In this document: positions 15,764 to 23,049 of the stretch, piece after piece
Numbering within the stretch: the stretch's first letter is position 1
How the letters are laid out: every line of letters starts with the position of its first letter
Assembly (NCBI RefSeq): GCF_014651055.1
Contig: NZ_BMWD01000016.1
Location: 127,275-191,274, forward strand
Length of the DNA stretch: 64,000 nt
DNA from: Streptomyces fructofermentans
Lineage (GTDB): Bacteria; Actinomycetota; Actinomycetes; Streptomycetales; Streptomycetaceae
Reading direction: 5' to 3'
Program-made: the position numbers and the translations under genes
The notes under the pieces: generated by a model
The model's database searches: none
Seen by the model: only the letters and a program-made list of their open reading frames with translations
What the model was told of the DNA's origin: nothing

Positions 15764-17578
15764 GTGCCGCAGGTGCCGCAGACATTGGACGCATCCGCGG
15801 TACGCGCCTGGTGCGGTCTCGCGCTGGAGGCCCTCGGCCGGGCCCGCGAGGAGATCGACGCGATCAATGTCTATCCCGTGGCCGACGGGGACACCGGCAC
15901 CAACCTCTACCTGACCGTCGAGTCGGCGGCCGCCGCGGTCGAGGCGGTCTTCGCGGCGCACGCGGCAGTGGCGGGGGACCCGCGGCTCCCCGGCGGGCCG
16001 TCCGTACCGGGCGGACCCGCTGCGTCCGGGCCTCCGGAGCCCGGCGGGCCCGGTGCCCCGGGAGGGCGGCCGACGCTCGCCGACGCCGTGCGGGCCATGG
16101 CGCACGGCGCGCTCATCGGGGCCCGCGGCAACTCCGGCACGATCCTCGCGCAGCTCCTGAGGGGCATGGCCCAGGTCCTGGCGGCCGACGGCGACACCGC
16201 GCACACCGACGGACCGGGTCTCGGGCTCGCGTTCCGCCACGCCGCCGACGCGGCCCGGCGGGCCGTCGCGCACCCCGTGGAGGGCACTGTCCTCACGGTC
16301 GCCTCCGCGGCCGCCGACGCGGCGTCCGCCGCGGGCGGGGACTGCGGGACGGTCGCACGGGCCGCGTACGAGGGCGCCCGTACGGCCCTCGCGGCGACCC
16401 CGGGGCAGCTCGCGGTCCTGGAGCGGGCCGGTGTGGTCGACGCCGGCGGCCGGGGGCTCGTGGCCGTCCTGGCCGCGCTGGTGGAGACGTTCACCGGGGA
16501 GGCACCGGCCTCGGCGGGCGTACCCGTGCTCGCCCGGCAGGTCCGCGCCGGCCGGGTCGGGACACCCGCGGGCGCGCGCGACGACTCCCCGGAGCCGGCC
16601 GGTCCCGCGGGCGCGGTGGAGGAGTGCTCCGACGGGACGCCCGTGCCGGAGGGGCCCGCCTTCGAGGTGATCTACCTCCTGGAGGCGCAGGACGCGGCCG
16701 TGGACCGGCTGCGGGCCCGCCTCGACGCGCTCGGCGACTCTCTCGTCGTGGTCGGCGGCGACGGCCTGTGGAACATCCACGTGCACGTCGACGACGCGGG
16801 CGCGGCCGTCGAGGCCGGTGTCGAGGCGGGACGCCCGCACCGCATCCGGATCACCCACTTCGGACTCGGCGACGCGCACACGGCCGCCGCGGCGGGGCGG
16901 CCGGTCCGGGAGCGGATCCAGCGCGCGATCGTGGCCGTCGTGCCGGGCGAGGGTCTGGCGGGGCTCTACGCGGAGGCCGGGGCGACCACGGTCCTCGCGC
17001 GCCCCGGCGAGCCGCCCGCGAGCGGTGAGCTGGTCGAGGCGGTCAGGCGGGCGCACGCCCGGGAGGTCGTGCTGCTGCCCAACGACGCGGATCTGCGGCA
17101 CACGGCGGCGGCAGCGGCCGAGCAGGCCCGCACCGAGGGCGTCAGGGTGGCGCTGATCCCGACGCGTTCCGCGGTGCAGGGGATCGCCGCGCTCGCCGTG
17201 CACGAACCAGGGCGGCGGTTCGACGAGGACGTCGTCTCGATGACCTCGGCCGCGGGAGCCACGCGGTACGCCGAAGTCGTCGTCGCGGAGCGGCAGTCGT
17301 GGACCATGGCGGGCATCTGCCAGGCCGGTGACGTCCTCGGGCTGATAGACGGCGACGTGGCCGTCATCGGCGACGACGTCACGGCCACGGCCGACCTGAT
17401 CCTGAACCGGATGCTCGCGGCGGGCGGTGAGATGGTCACGCTCGTGCTCGGGGACGCGGCCCCCGCCACGATCGCGGCCCACCTGGAGGCGCGGGTCCGG
17501 GAGTCGTACCTCGCCGTCGACACGGTCGTGTACCGGGGCGGGCGCCAGAGCGCCCTGCTCCTCATCGGCGTCGAGTAG
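15764..17578 (+). CDS. DAK2/FakA-like protein (YloV family)
   Basis: A 604-residue protein. The N-terminal DhaL (DAK2) nucleotide-binding domain has INVYPVADGDTGTNLYL (Asp41/Asp43 region for Mg-ATP), GARGNSGTILAQLLRG and VDAGGRGLVAVLAAL. A Gly/Pro-rich insert sits at about residues 75-105. The C-terminal half is the YloV/FakA fatty-acid-kinase-like region. FakA phosphorylates fatty acids bound by FakB/DegV proteins in Firmicutes; no DegV partner is adjacent here, so the substrate is uncertain. GTG 15764 has AAGGAGG six bases upstream; the frame is open earlier, but that sequence overlaps the rpmB promoter region. Upstream of recG in the usual Streptomyces order. Confidence 0.88.
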   Translation: MPQVPQTLDASAVRAWCGLALEALGRAREEIDAINVYPVADGDTGTNLYLTVESAAAAVEAVFAAHAAVAGDPRLPGGPSVPGGPAASGPPEPGGPGAPGGRPTLADAVRAMAHGALIGARGNSGTILAQLLRGMAQVLAADGDTAHTDGPGLGLAFRHAADAARRAVAHPVEGTVLTVASAAADAASAAGGDCGTVARAAYEGARTALAATPGQLAVLERAGVVDAGGRGLVAVLAALVETFTGEAPASAGVPVLARQVRAGRVGTPAGARDDSPEPAGPAGAVEECSDGTPVPEGPAFEVIYLLEAQDAAVDRLRARLDALGDSLVVVGGDGLWNIHVHVDDAGAAVEAGVEAGRPHRIRITHFGLGDAHTAAAAGRPVRERIQRAIVAVVPGEGLAGLYAEAGATTVLARPGEPPASGELVEAVRRAHAREVVLLPNDADLRHTAAAAAEQARTEGVRVALIPTRSAVQGIAALAVHEPGRRFDEDVVSMTSAAGATRYAEVVVAERQSWTMAGICQAGDVLGLIDGDVAVIGDDVTATADLILNRMLAAGGEMVTLVLGDAAPATIAAHLEARVRESYLAVDTVVYRGGRQSALLLIGVE

Positions 17579-17652
17579 CGGGGGCCCGCGGCACCCGCCG
17601 CCCCGGCCGGGCGGGGAGCGTCGCCCGGTGCGGGCGGAGGCGTTCGCTGTCC

Positions 17653-17708
17653 CGGGAGCCGGGAGCCGGGAGCCGGGAGCCGGGAGCCGGGAGCCGGGAG
17701 CCGGGAGG
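17653..17708. repeat. Heptanucleotide tandem repeat
   Basis: Seven perfect CGGGAGC units plus one variant (CGGGAGG), 56 bp in total, 75 bp after the DAK2-gene stop. Confidence 0.95.
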
Positions 17709-17767
17709 CTGCCGTGGCCCGACGGCCCCGGCCGCCGTGCCTCCTGCCCCCGCCCCCGCCGGCCATT

Positions 17768-18051
17768 CCTCCGTCGGTCCGCCGACTCCCCGGCGGCCGT
17801 GCCTCCCGGCTCCCGCCGGTGTCCCGGCTTCCGCCGGTCCGCCCGGGCCGGCCGGGTCCTTGGCTTCCGCCGGTCCGCCCGGGCCGGCCGGTTCTCCGGC
17901 CTCCGTCGGTCCGCCGACTCCCCGGCGGCCGTGCCTCCCGGCTCCCGCCGGTGTCCCGGCCTCCGCCGGTCCGCCCGGGCCGGCCGGGTCCTTGGCTTCC
18001 GCCGGTCCGCCCGGGCCGGCCGGTTCCTCGGCCTCCGCCGGTCCGTCGGGC
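17768..18051. repeat. 132-bp tandem repeat, two full copies plus a partial
   Basis: Near-identical units start at 17768 and 17900, with a short diverged third from 18032. Each unit itself contains two copies of a ~35-bp GGCTTCCGCCGGTCCGCCCG-type subrepeat. The array occupies most of the 519-bp convergent spacer 17579-18097. Open frames pass through on both strands (132 is a multiple of 3), but their composition (Pro/Gly/Ala/Arg only) and position after two stop codons argue against coding. Confidence 0.9.
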
Positions 18052-18097
18052 TGCCCGCCGTCGGCTGCCCGGTCGCCGTGCGGGGGCGCGTGCGGGG

Positions 18098-21052
18098 CTA
18101 GTCGCGGCCCGCCGCTCCCTCGGTCGCCCGCAGCAGCCGTTCGGCCTCGGTGCGGCGGGCCGCGACCGTCTCGTCGCTCCCGTCCGCCCCGGCGTACGCG
18201 TCCAGCACGGCACGCGCGTGCTCCGCCGCCCGGGCGGGGCGCTCCAGGTCGGCCTCCAGCAGCCCCGCGGTGAGTCGCGCCCCCGTACGGCTGTGCAGCG
18301 CCTCCTCGCCCAGGGAGGTGAAGCCCTCGACGGCCGAGCCGACTTGGGTGAGCGCCTCCTCGAACAGGGCGCGGCTCAAGGCGGCTTCGGCGGTGTCGTG
18401 CGCGGACCTGGTGAGCAGGTCGGCGAACTGCCAGTGCGTCCGGGCGAGTTCGTGCGCCAGCCGCGCACGCTCCTCCCCGTTTCCCTCCCCGTCCCCCGGC
18501 GCGGCCCCGCCGCACGCCTCGACCGCCTCGTTCATGAGCGCCCGGGCCCTGTCGAGCCCCGACCCCTCGTCGCGGACGGCGAGCCAGGCGCCGGCCCGCA
18601 GGGCGCGGATCAGCCCGTGCGCGTTGCCGAGGGTCCGCCACAGGTCACCGGCGCGCCGGTAGGCCTGCTCGGCCTGAGGGAGCAGTCCCGCGTGGCCGAG
18701 CGCCTCGGCGGCCAGGTGCGCCAGCATCGCGTGGTCGCGCTGCTCGGGCCAGTGCCGTGCTGTGTCGGCGGCCTTGAGCCAGCGCTCGGCCGCCTCGCGG
18801 TGCTCGCCCAGCTCGGTGAGGCAGTCGCCGAGCCACCACAGGGTCTGCACGATCGCGCCGTCGCCGTGCGTGCCCGCGTCCAGTTCGGGCAGCGCCGACT
18901 CCAGGATCTCCGCGGCCTCGGCCCAGCGGCCCTGCCTCAGCAGGAACCCGCCGAGCTGGTGCCGCGCCCAGGCGCCCAGCGTGGAGCCCTCTCCGCCCTC
19001 GTCGGCCCAGTGCGCGGCCTCCAGGGCGTGGTCCGCGGCGGGACCGTACCGTCCGGAGTCGCCCAGTACCTCGGCCAGTTGGAGGTGCAGCTGAGCCTGC
19101 CCGACGGCCTCCAGGAACGGGGCGCCGTGCTCCAGCGCCGCACGGGCGGCCCGCTCGGCGGTCCCGGGGTCGTCGAGGTGGCGCGCGAGCGCGGCCAGCC
19201 TCGCCTCGTACTCCACGGCGAACCACGGCAGCCCGGCGTCCACGAACGCCTCCGAGGCCCGCGCGAGCAGCTCGGCTGCCTTCTCCGCGTCCCCGGTGTG
19301 CGCGGCCAGCTCCCCGAGCATCGCCTGCGCCTCCGCGGCGCGCGCGGCGGCCAGGACGCCGTTCCCGGCCTCCGGACCCGCGAGGGCCAGCAGCTCGTGC
19401 GCGGCCGTGACGGCAGCCCCGTACGCCTCTTCCGCGGTCCGGCCGCCGTCCTCCTCGGCGGCCTCGTGCACCCGCTGGAGCAGGATGCGCGCCCGTGCCA
19501 TCAGCACGGAGGCCGCCTGCGGCACACCGGTGCCGTCCTCCGCGAAGAGCGTGAGCACCTGCTCGTACGGCTCCGCGACCGCGGCCAGCGCCTCGTCGGA
19601 GCGGCCCGCAAGCGCCTGCGCGTAGGCGCCGCGCGCGTGTGCGGCCAGGGCCTCGCCCGGGTCGCCGGCCTCCGCGTACAGCCGGCCGGCGCGGGCGAAG
19701 AGGTCGACGCCCTCGGGGCCGAGGCCCATCGCCCGGTGGTCGGTCATCTCCGCGTGGTCGCGGGGGGAGGGCTCCTCGTCCCCGAGCGCCCGCTCGACCG
19801 CGGCCCAGGCGGCGACCGAGTCCGGGTGCAGGGTGTCCGACAACCGGCGGGCCTCGGCGAGCAGCGCGGGCAGCCCGGGCCCGTCGGCGGGCGCGCTGTC
19901 CGGCACGGGCGTCCGGGGCGCCCGGGAGGCGGCGGTGCCCGCCGAGCGGACGCCCAGCGGCAGCCGCTCGACCAGCGGGGAGCGGTCCATGCGCCTCCGG
20001 ACCCGGTCGCTCACATGTGCCGTGCCGTTGCGCTCGTCGAAGCGCCCGGCCGCCGCGAGTGCCTCCGCGCGCGCGTGCACGGCCAGCTCACCGGCGGTCC
20101 AGGTGCGTCCCGCCGGTCCCGGCACGGTCTGCCGGCCGAGGCCCAGCGAGACCAGCCGGTCCATGAGGAGGGCGACCACGGCCAGGAAGTCCATCCGGCT
20201 GCGCGGCTCACCGGTGTCCGTGAAGTACGCGGGCCGCTCCGCCAGCAGCTCCAGGGCGCGCGCCTCGTTGCCGGTGAGCGCGCAGAACTCCACGTGGTCC
20301 GCGTACGCCCCGCGCATGCTCTCCATGGGGCGCACGAGCCGGAAGCCGCGCAGATGGTGGGCCCGGGCCTCGTCCGGACGACCGAGGCGCAGCAGGGGCA
20401 CCAGCGAGGAGGCGAGGACCGCGTGCGGTTCGTGGGCGCACACGTGCTCGCCCTCCAGGACGGGCCGCCACAGCTCCAGGGCCTCGGCGTCCTCGCCGCG
20501 CTCCGCCTGCCACGAGCCGTGGTCGTGCAGTTCGCAGGCGTGGCAGTCGGCCATGCTGTCCCGGTCGGCGGCCAGCCACGCGGTGTACGCCCGTTCGGCC
20601 CGCGGCAGGTCACCGACATGCCGGGCCACGCTGAACTCGGCGCTGCGCACGGCCCGTTCGGAGTGCCCGGCGAGCCGGTACCGGTGCTCCATCTCGCCGA
20701 GCCACTTCTCGATGGAGGCGAGCGGTATGTGCGGCTGGCCGAGCATCCCCGCGGACACCCACTTGAAGACCCAGTGCAGGGAGTGGATCTCGTACTCGTC
20801 GAAGTCCGACGGCCGTTCGTCCCACATGCGCAGCAGGCGCGCGAAGGGCACGAACATCCGGTCCTTCTCGGAGCTGTAGTTGTAGACCTTCAGCTGGTGT
20901 CCGAGCGCCTCGATGACGGCGAGCGGGATGTTGAGCCCCTCGGCCTCGGTGAGCAGGTGCTCGGCCCGCGCGTTGCGGGCGGGGCCCTCCGGCTGCTCGT
21001 AGTTCTCCTGCATCGCCCGGCGCAGGGTGTCGAAGTCCTTGATCCCGCTCAT
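18098..21052 (-). CDS. Large TPR-repeat protein partnered with an Hsp90-like ATPase
   Basis: A 984-residue soluble protein, MSGIKDFDTLRRAMQ to the C-terminal GAAGRD, made mostly of tetratricopeptide-like helical hairpins: ALAAHARGAYAQALAGR, AEAQAMLGELAAHTGDAEK, RQGRWAEAAEILESALPELD, AEQAYRRAGDLWRTLGN. Near residues 170-210 it has a Cys/His cluster (C170, C173, H176, H178, C205, H207, H210) in a form I recall from other Streptomyces TPR proteins, which may bind zinc. No enzymatic domain or membrane segment is seen. ATG 21052 overlaps the stop of the Hsp90-like gene by 4 bp (ATGA), so translation is coupled and a physical partnership is likely. TPR domains commonly bind Hsp90s in eukaryotes, but bacterial HtpG lacks the MEEVD tail. 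Function unknown. Confidence 0.9.
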   Translation of the reverse strand: MSGIKDFDTLRRAMQENYEQPEGPARNARAEHLLTEAEGLNIPLAVIEALGHQLKVYNYSSEKDRMFVPFARLLRMWDERPSDFDEYEIHSLHWVFKWVSAGMLGQPHIPLASIEKWLGEMEHRYRLAGHSERAVRSAEFSVARHVGDLPRAERAYTAWLAADRDSMADCHACELHDHGSWQAERGEDAEALELWRPVLEGEHVCAHEPHAVLASSLVPLLRLGRPDEARAHHLRGFRLVRPMESMRGAYADHVEFCALTGNEARALELLAERPAYFTDTGEPRSRMDFLAVVALLMDRLVSLGLGRQTVPGPAGRTWTAGELAVHARAEALAAAGRFDERNGTAHVSDRVRRRMDRSPLVERLPLGVRSAGTAASRAPRTPVPDSAPADGPGLPALLAEARRLSDTLHPDSVAAWAAVERALGDEEPSPRDHAEMTDHRAMGLGPEGVDLFARAGRLYAEAGDPGEALAAHARGAYAQALAGRSDEALAAVAEPYEQVLTLFAEDGTGVPQAASVLMARARILLQRVHEAAEEDGGRTAEEAYGAAVTAAHELLALAGPEAGNGVLAAARAAEAQAMLGELAAHTGDAEKAAELLARASEAFVDAGLPWFAVEYEARLAALARHLDDPGTAERAARAALEHGAPFLEAVGQAQLHLQLAEVLGDSGRYGPAADHALEAAHWADEGGEGSTLGAWARHQLGGFLLRQGRWAEAAEILESALPELDAGTHGDGAIVQTLWWLGDCLTELGEHREAAERWLKAADTARHWPEQRDHAMLAHLAAEALGHAGLLPQAEQAYRRAGDLWRTLGNAHGLIRALRAGAWLAVRDEGSGLDRARALMNEAVEACGGAAPGDGEGNGEERARLAHELARTHWQFADLLTRSAHDTAEAALSRALFEEALTQVGSAVEGFTSLGEEALHSRTGARLTAGLLEADLERPARAAEHARAVLDAYAGADGSDETVAARRTEAERLLRATEGAAGRD

Positions 21053-22887
21053 CGGCGGCCCTCCTCCGGGGAGTCGCTGTGGGTGGCCCATTCCAGGAGG
21101 CCGATGAAAGCCCGGTTGAGGAGCGCCGAGTCGGCGGGCCGCAACGGGCGCTGCGCCATCAGCAGCGCCTGCCCGTAGAGCGACTCCGTCGCCGTCCCGA
21201 TCAGCTCCGGGTCGCCGAGCGAACTGATGCGGCGTACCAGCGGGTTGAGGTGGTTGAGCACGAGACGCGCGCGCGGGGCGCTGCCGCGCAGCGAGCCCAG
21301 GATGCCCGCCCACAGGTCGTCGGCCTGCTCCTCGGCCTCGGCACGCGCCTGTTCGTGGCGGGCCGCCCGGTCGTCCAGGTGGAGCGCGGGCACGGAGAGC
21401 GGGTGGAAGGCGCGCAGCACGACGTCGCACCCCAGCGGGTCGAGTTTCGCCCGCGCGGCCCCCAGGAACGCCGACAGGGCCAGCTCCTGCGCCGGGTCCA
21501 CCGCGTCGAGGTGCGCGGTCACGGTGTCGGCGTCCAGCTCCGCGACGACCGTCCCGGGACGCACCGAGGGCAGTGCCTCGACCAGTTCGCTGTCGTACGT
21601 GTAGCCGCCGTTGACGACGCCGACGCCCTGCGCGGAGGCGATCGGGGCGACCTGGCGGTACTCCTCGACGGTCCGCGTGAAGTGCACGACGGGATGCCGC
21701 CGGGCGAACTCCTCCAGGGACAGCCGTCCGTCGGTCGTCTCGAAGGGCAGCCACGGCAGCATCGTGCGCAGCATCGCGGAGTCGTGCCGGGCCAGGGACT
21801 TCACGCCCAGGTGGTGCACCGAGAGGAACGCCGCGAGCCGCTCCGGGTCGCCCGCCGCGAGTCCGGTCAGCCAGGACCTGATCCGCTCGCCGAGCGCCTC
21901 CCGTACCGCGGCCAGGGTCTCGTCCTCGTACAGGGACTCCCTGGACGCGGTGGGCCGCAGGCTGTCCGTGTCCAGCACGCAGCGGACGAAGAACGCCCAG
22001 TCGGGCAGGAGTTGGTCGGCCCGCTCGGTGAGCAGCATGCCCTTCAGGTGCACACGGTGGCCCGCGCGCTGCGCCGGGCTGACCGCGGAGGGCAGCACGT
22101 ACGCCACCCCGCGGATCCCCGCCAGCGGCACGTCCAGGTCGATCGAGTCCAGCGGTTCGAAGCCGAACAGCCCGGCGCAGTGCCGGGCCAGGGCCACCCT
22201 GCGGGCGGCGGGACCCGGGTACGGCCGGTTCCAGGGCGCCGGCAGGTCCGTGACCGCCTCGTCGCCCACCCGTACGTCGTAGGGCAGCAGTGAGCCGAAC
22301 TCGCGGGCCAGCGCGAGCACCCGGTCCTCCGCGAGCCAGTCGGCGGCGCCGGGCCGGGCCACCAGGTGCACGGTGGTGCCCGGTTCGGCGCGTGCCTCGT
22401 GCGGCAGCGTACGGACGGTGTACGAGCCGTCGTCGGTCGCCGTCCACTCCACGGGCGGGGCGTCGGGCGTGCGGGCGCTGCGGCTGACGACCCGGATGCG
22501 CTCGGCGACGACGAAGCAGGCGAGCAGGCCGATGCCGAACTGGCCGAGGAAGTCGGAGCGCGCCGACTCCAGCGCGTCGCCCCGCTTGGAGCTGCGGCCG
22601 ATGGTGGCCAGGAGGGAGTGCACGTCGGCCTCGGTCAGCCCGATCCCGGAGTCCTCCACGCGCAGGGTCCCGTCCTGCGCGAAAAGCCGCACCAGCGCGG
22701 GTGCTTCGGGCTGCTCGGCGCGGAGGGCCGTGACGGCGTCCACCGCGTTCTGCAGCAGTTCGCGCAGATAGACCTTGGGACTGGAGTAGAGGTGGTGGGA
22801 GAGCAGGTCCACGAGGCCGCGCAGGTCGACCTGGAACGTATGAGGTGACTGGGGTGCCTGAGATGACTGTGAGGTCTGGGAATCCAT
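21049..22887 (-). CDS. Hsp90-family (HtpG-like) ATPase
   Basis: A 612-residue GHKL ATPase. The N-terminal nucleotide-binding domain has LRELLQNAVDAV (Glu43, Asn47), EDSGIG (Asp79) and GQFGIGLLACFVVAE (115-129). The middle domain has WAFFVRCVLDTDSLRP followed by TASRESLYED, the Arg-containing catalytic loop. A C-terminal region of ~150 residues follows. Overall length is close to E. coli HtpG (624), but motif spelling is divergent (DSGIG for DNGVG, LLQNAVDA for LISNASDA). The N-terminus is Ser/Gln-rich. ATG 22887 was chosen because upstream in-frame sequence covers the promoter. It is first gene of an operon with the TPR gene and divergent from recG. Client or process unknown. Confidence 0.92.
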   Translation of the reverse strand: MDSQTSQSSQAPQSPHTFQVDLRGLVDLLSHHLYSSPKVYLRELLQNAVDAVTALRAEQPEAPALVRLFAQDGTLRVEDSGIGLTEADVHSLLATIGRSSKRGDALESARSDFLGQFGIGLLACFVVAERIRVVSRSARTPDAPPVEWTATDDGSYTVRTLPHEARAEPGTTVHLVARPGAADWLAEDRVLALAREFGSLLPYDVRVGDEAVTDLPAPWNRPYPGPAARRVALARHCAGLFGFEPLDSIDLDVPLAGIRGVAYVLPSAVSPAQRAGHRVHLKGMLLTERADQLLPDWAFFVRCVLDTDSLRPTASRESLYEDETLAAVREALGERIRSWLTGLAAGDPERLAAFLSVHHLGVKSLARHDSAMLRTMLPWLPFETTDGRLSLEEFARRHPVVHFTRTVEEYRQVAPIASAQGVGVVNGGYTYDSELVEALPSVRPGTVVAELDADTVTAHLDAVDPAQELALSAFLGAARAKLDPLGCDVVLRAFHPLSVPALHLDDRAARHEQARAEAEEQADDLWAGILGSLRGSAPRARLVLNHLNPLVRRISSLGDPELIGTATESLYGQALLMAQRPLRPADSALLNRAFIGLLEWATHSDSPEEGRR

Positions 22888-22973
22888 CGTCGCAGCGCCG
22901 GTGGGGGGACGGGCGACGGCGCGGGGTAGGGCGGTCCCGCACAAGGGTGACCGCGAAGCGGGCCGGGCGCGCC

Positions 22974-23003
22974 ATCCTAGGCCGCGAACGACCCGCCTGA
23001 CCA
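22974..23003 (-). promoter_or_regulatory. Candidate promoter of the Hsp90-TPR operon
   Basis: On the minus strand TGGTCA (23003-22998), an 18-nt spacer and TAGGAT (22979-22974) would start transcription near 22967. No CIRCE or HAIR (HspR) heat-shock operator is visible in 22888-23049. Confidence 0.45.
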
Positions 23004-23049
23004 GCGGATTTCCCGGACGTATACGGCATTGTCAGCGCCGTGGTGTGCA

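Noticed and set aside
17653..18051. CRISPR array
   Set aside because: Units are directly abutting tandem repeats without unique spacers, and no cas genes are present.
17562..18641. Collagen-like Gly-Pro-Ala repeat protein from the 132-bp array
   Set aside because: Both strand readings come from the same GC-rich DNA repeat, lie after the stop codons of the flanking genes, and have no start context.
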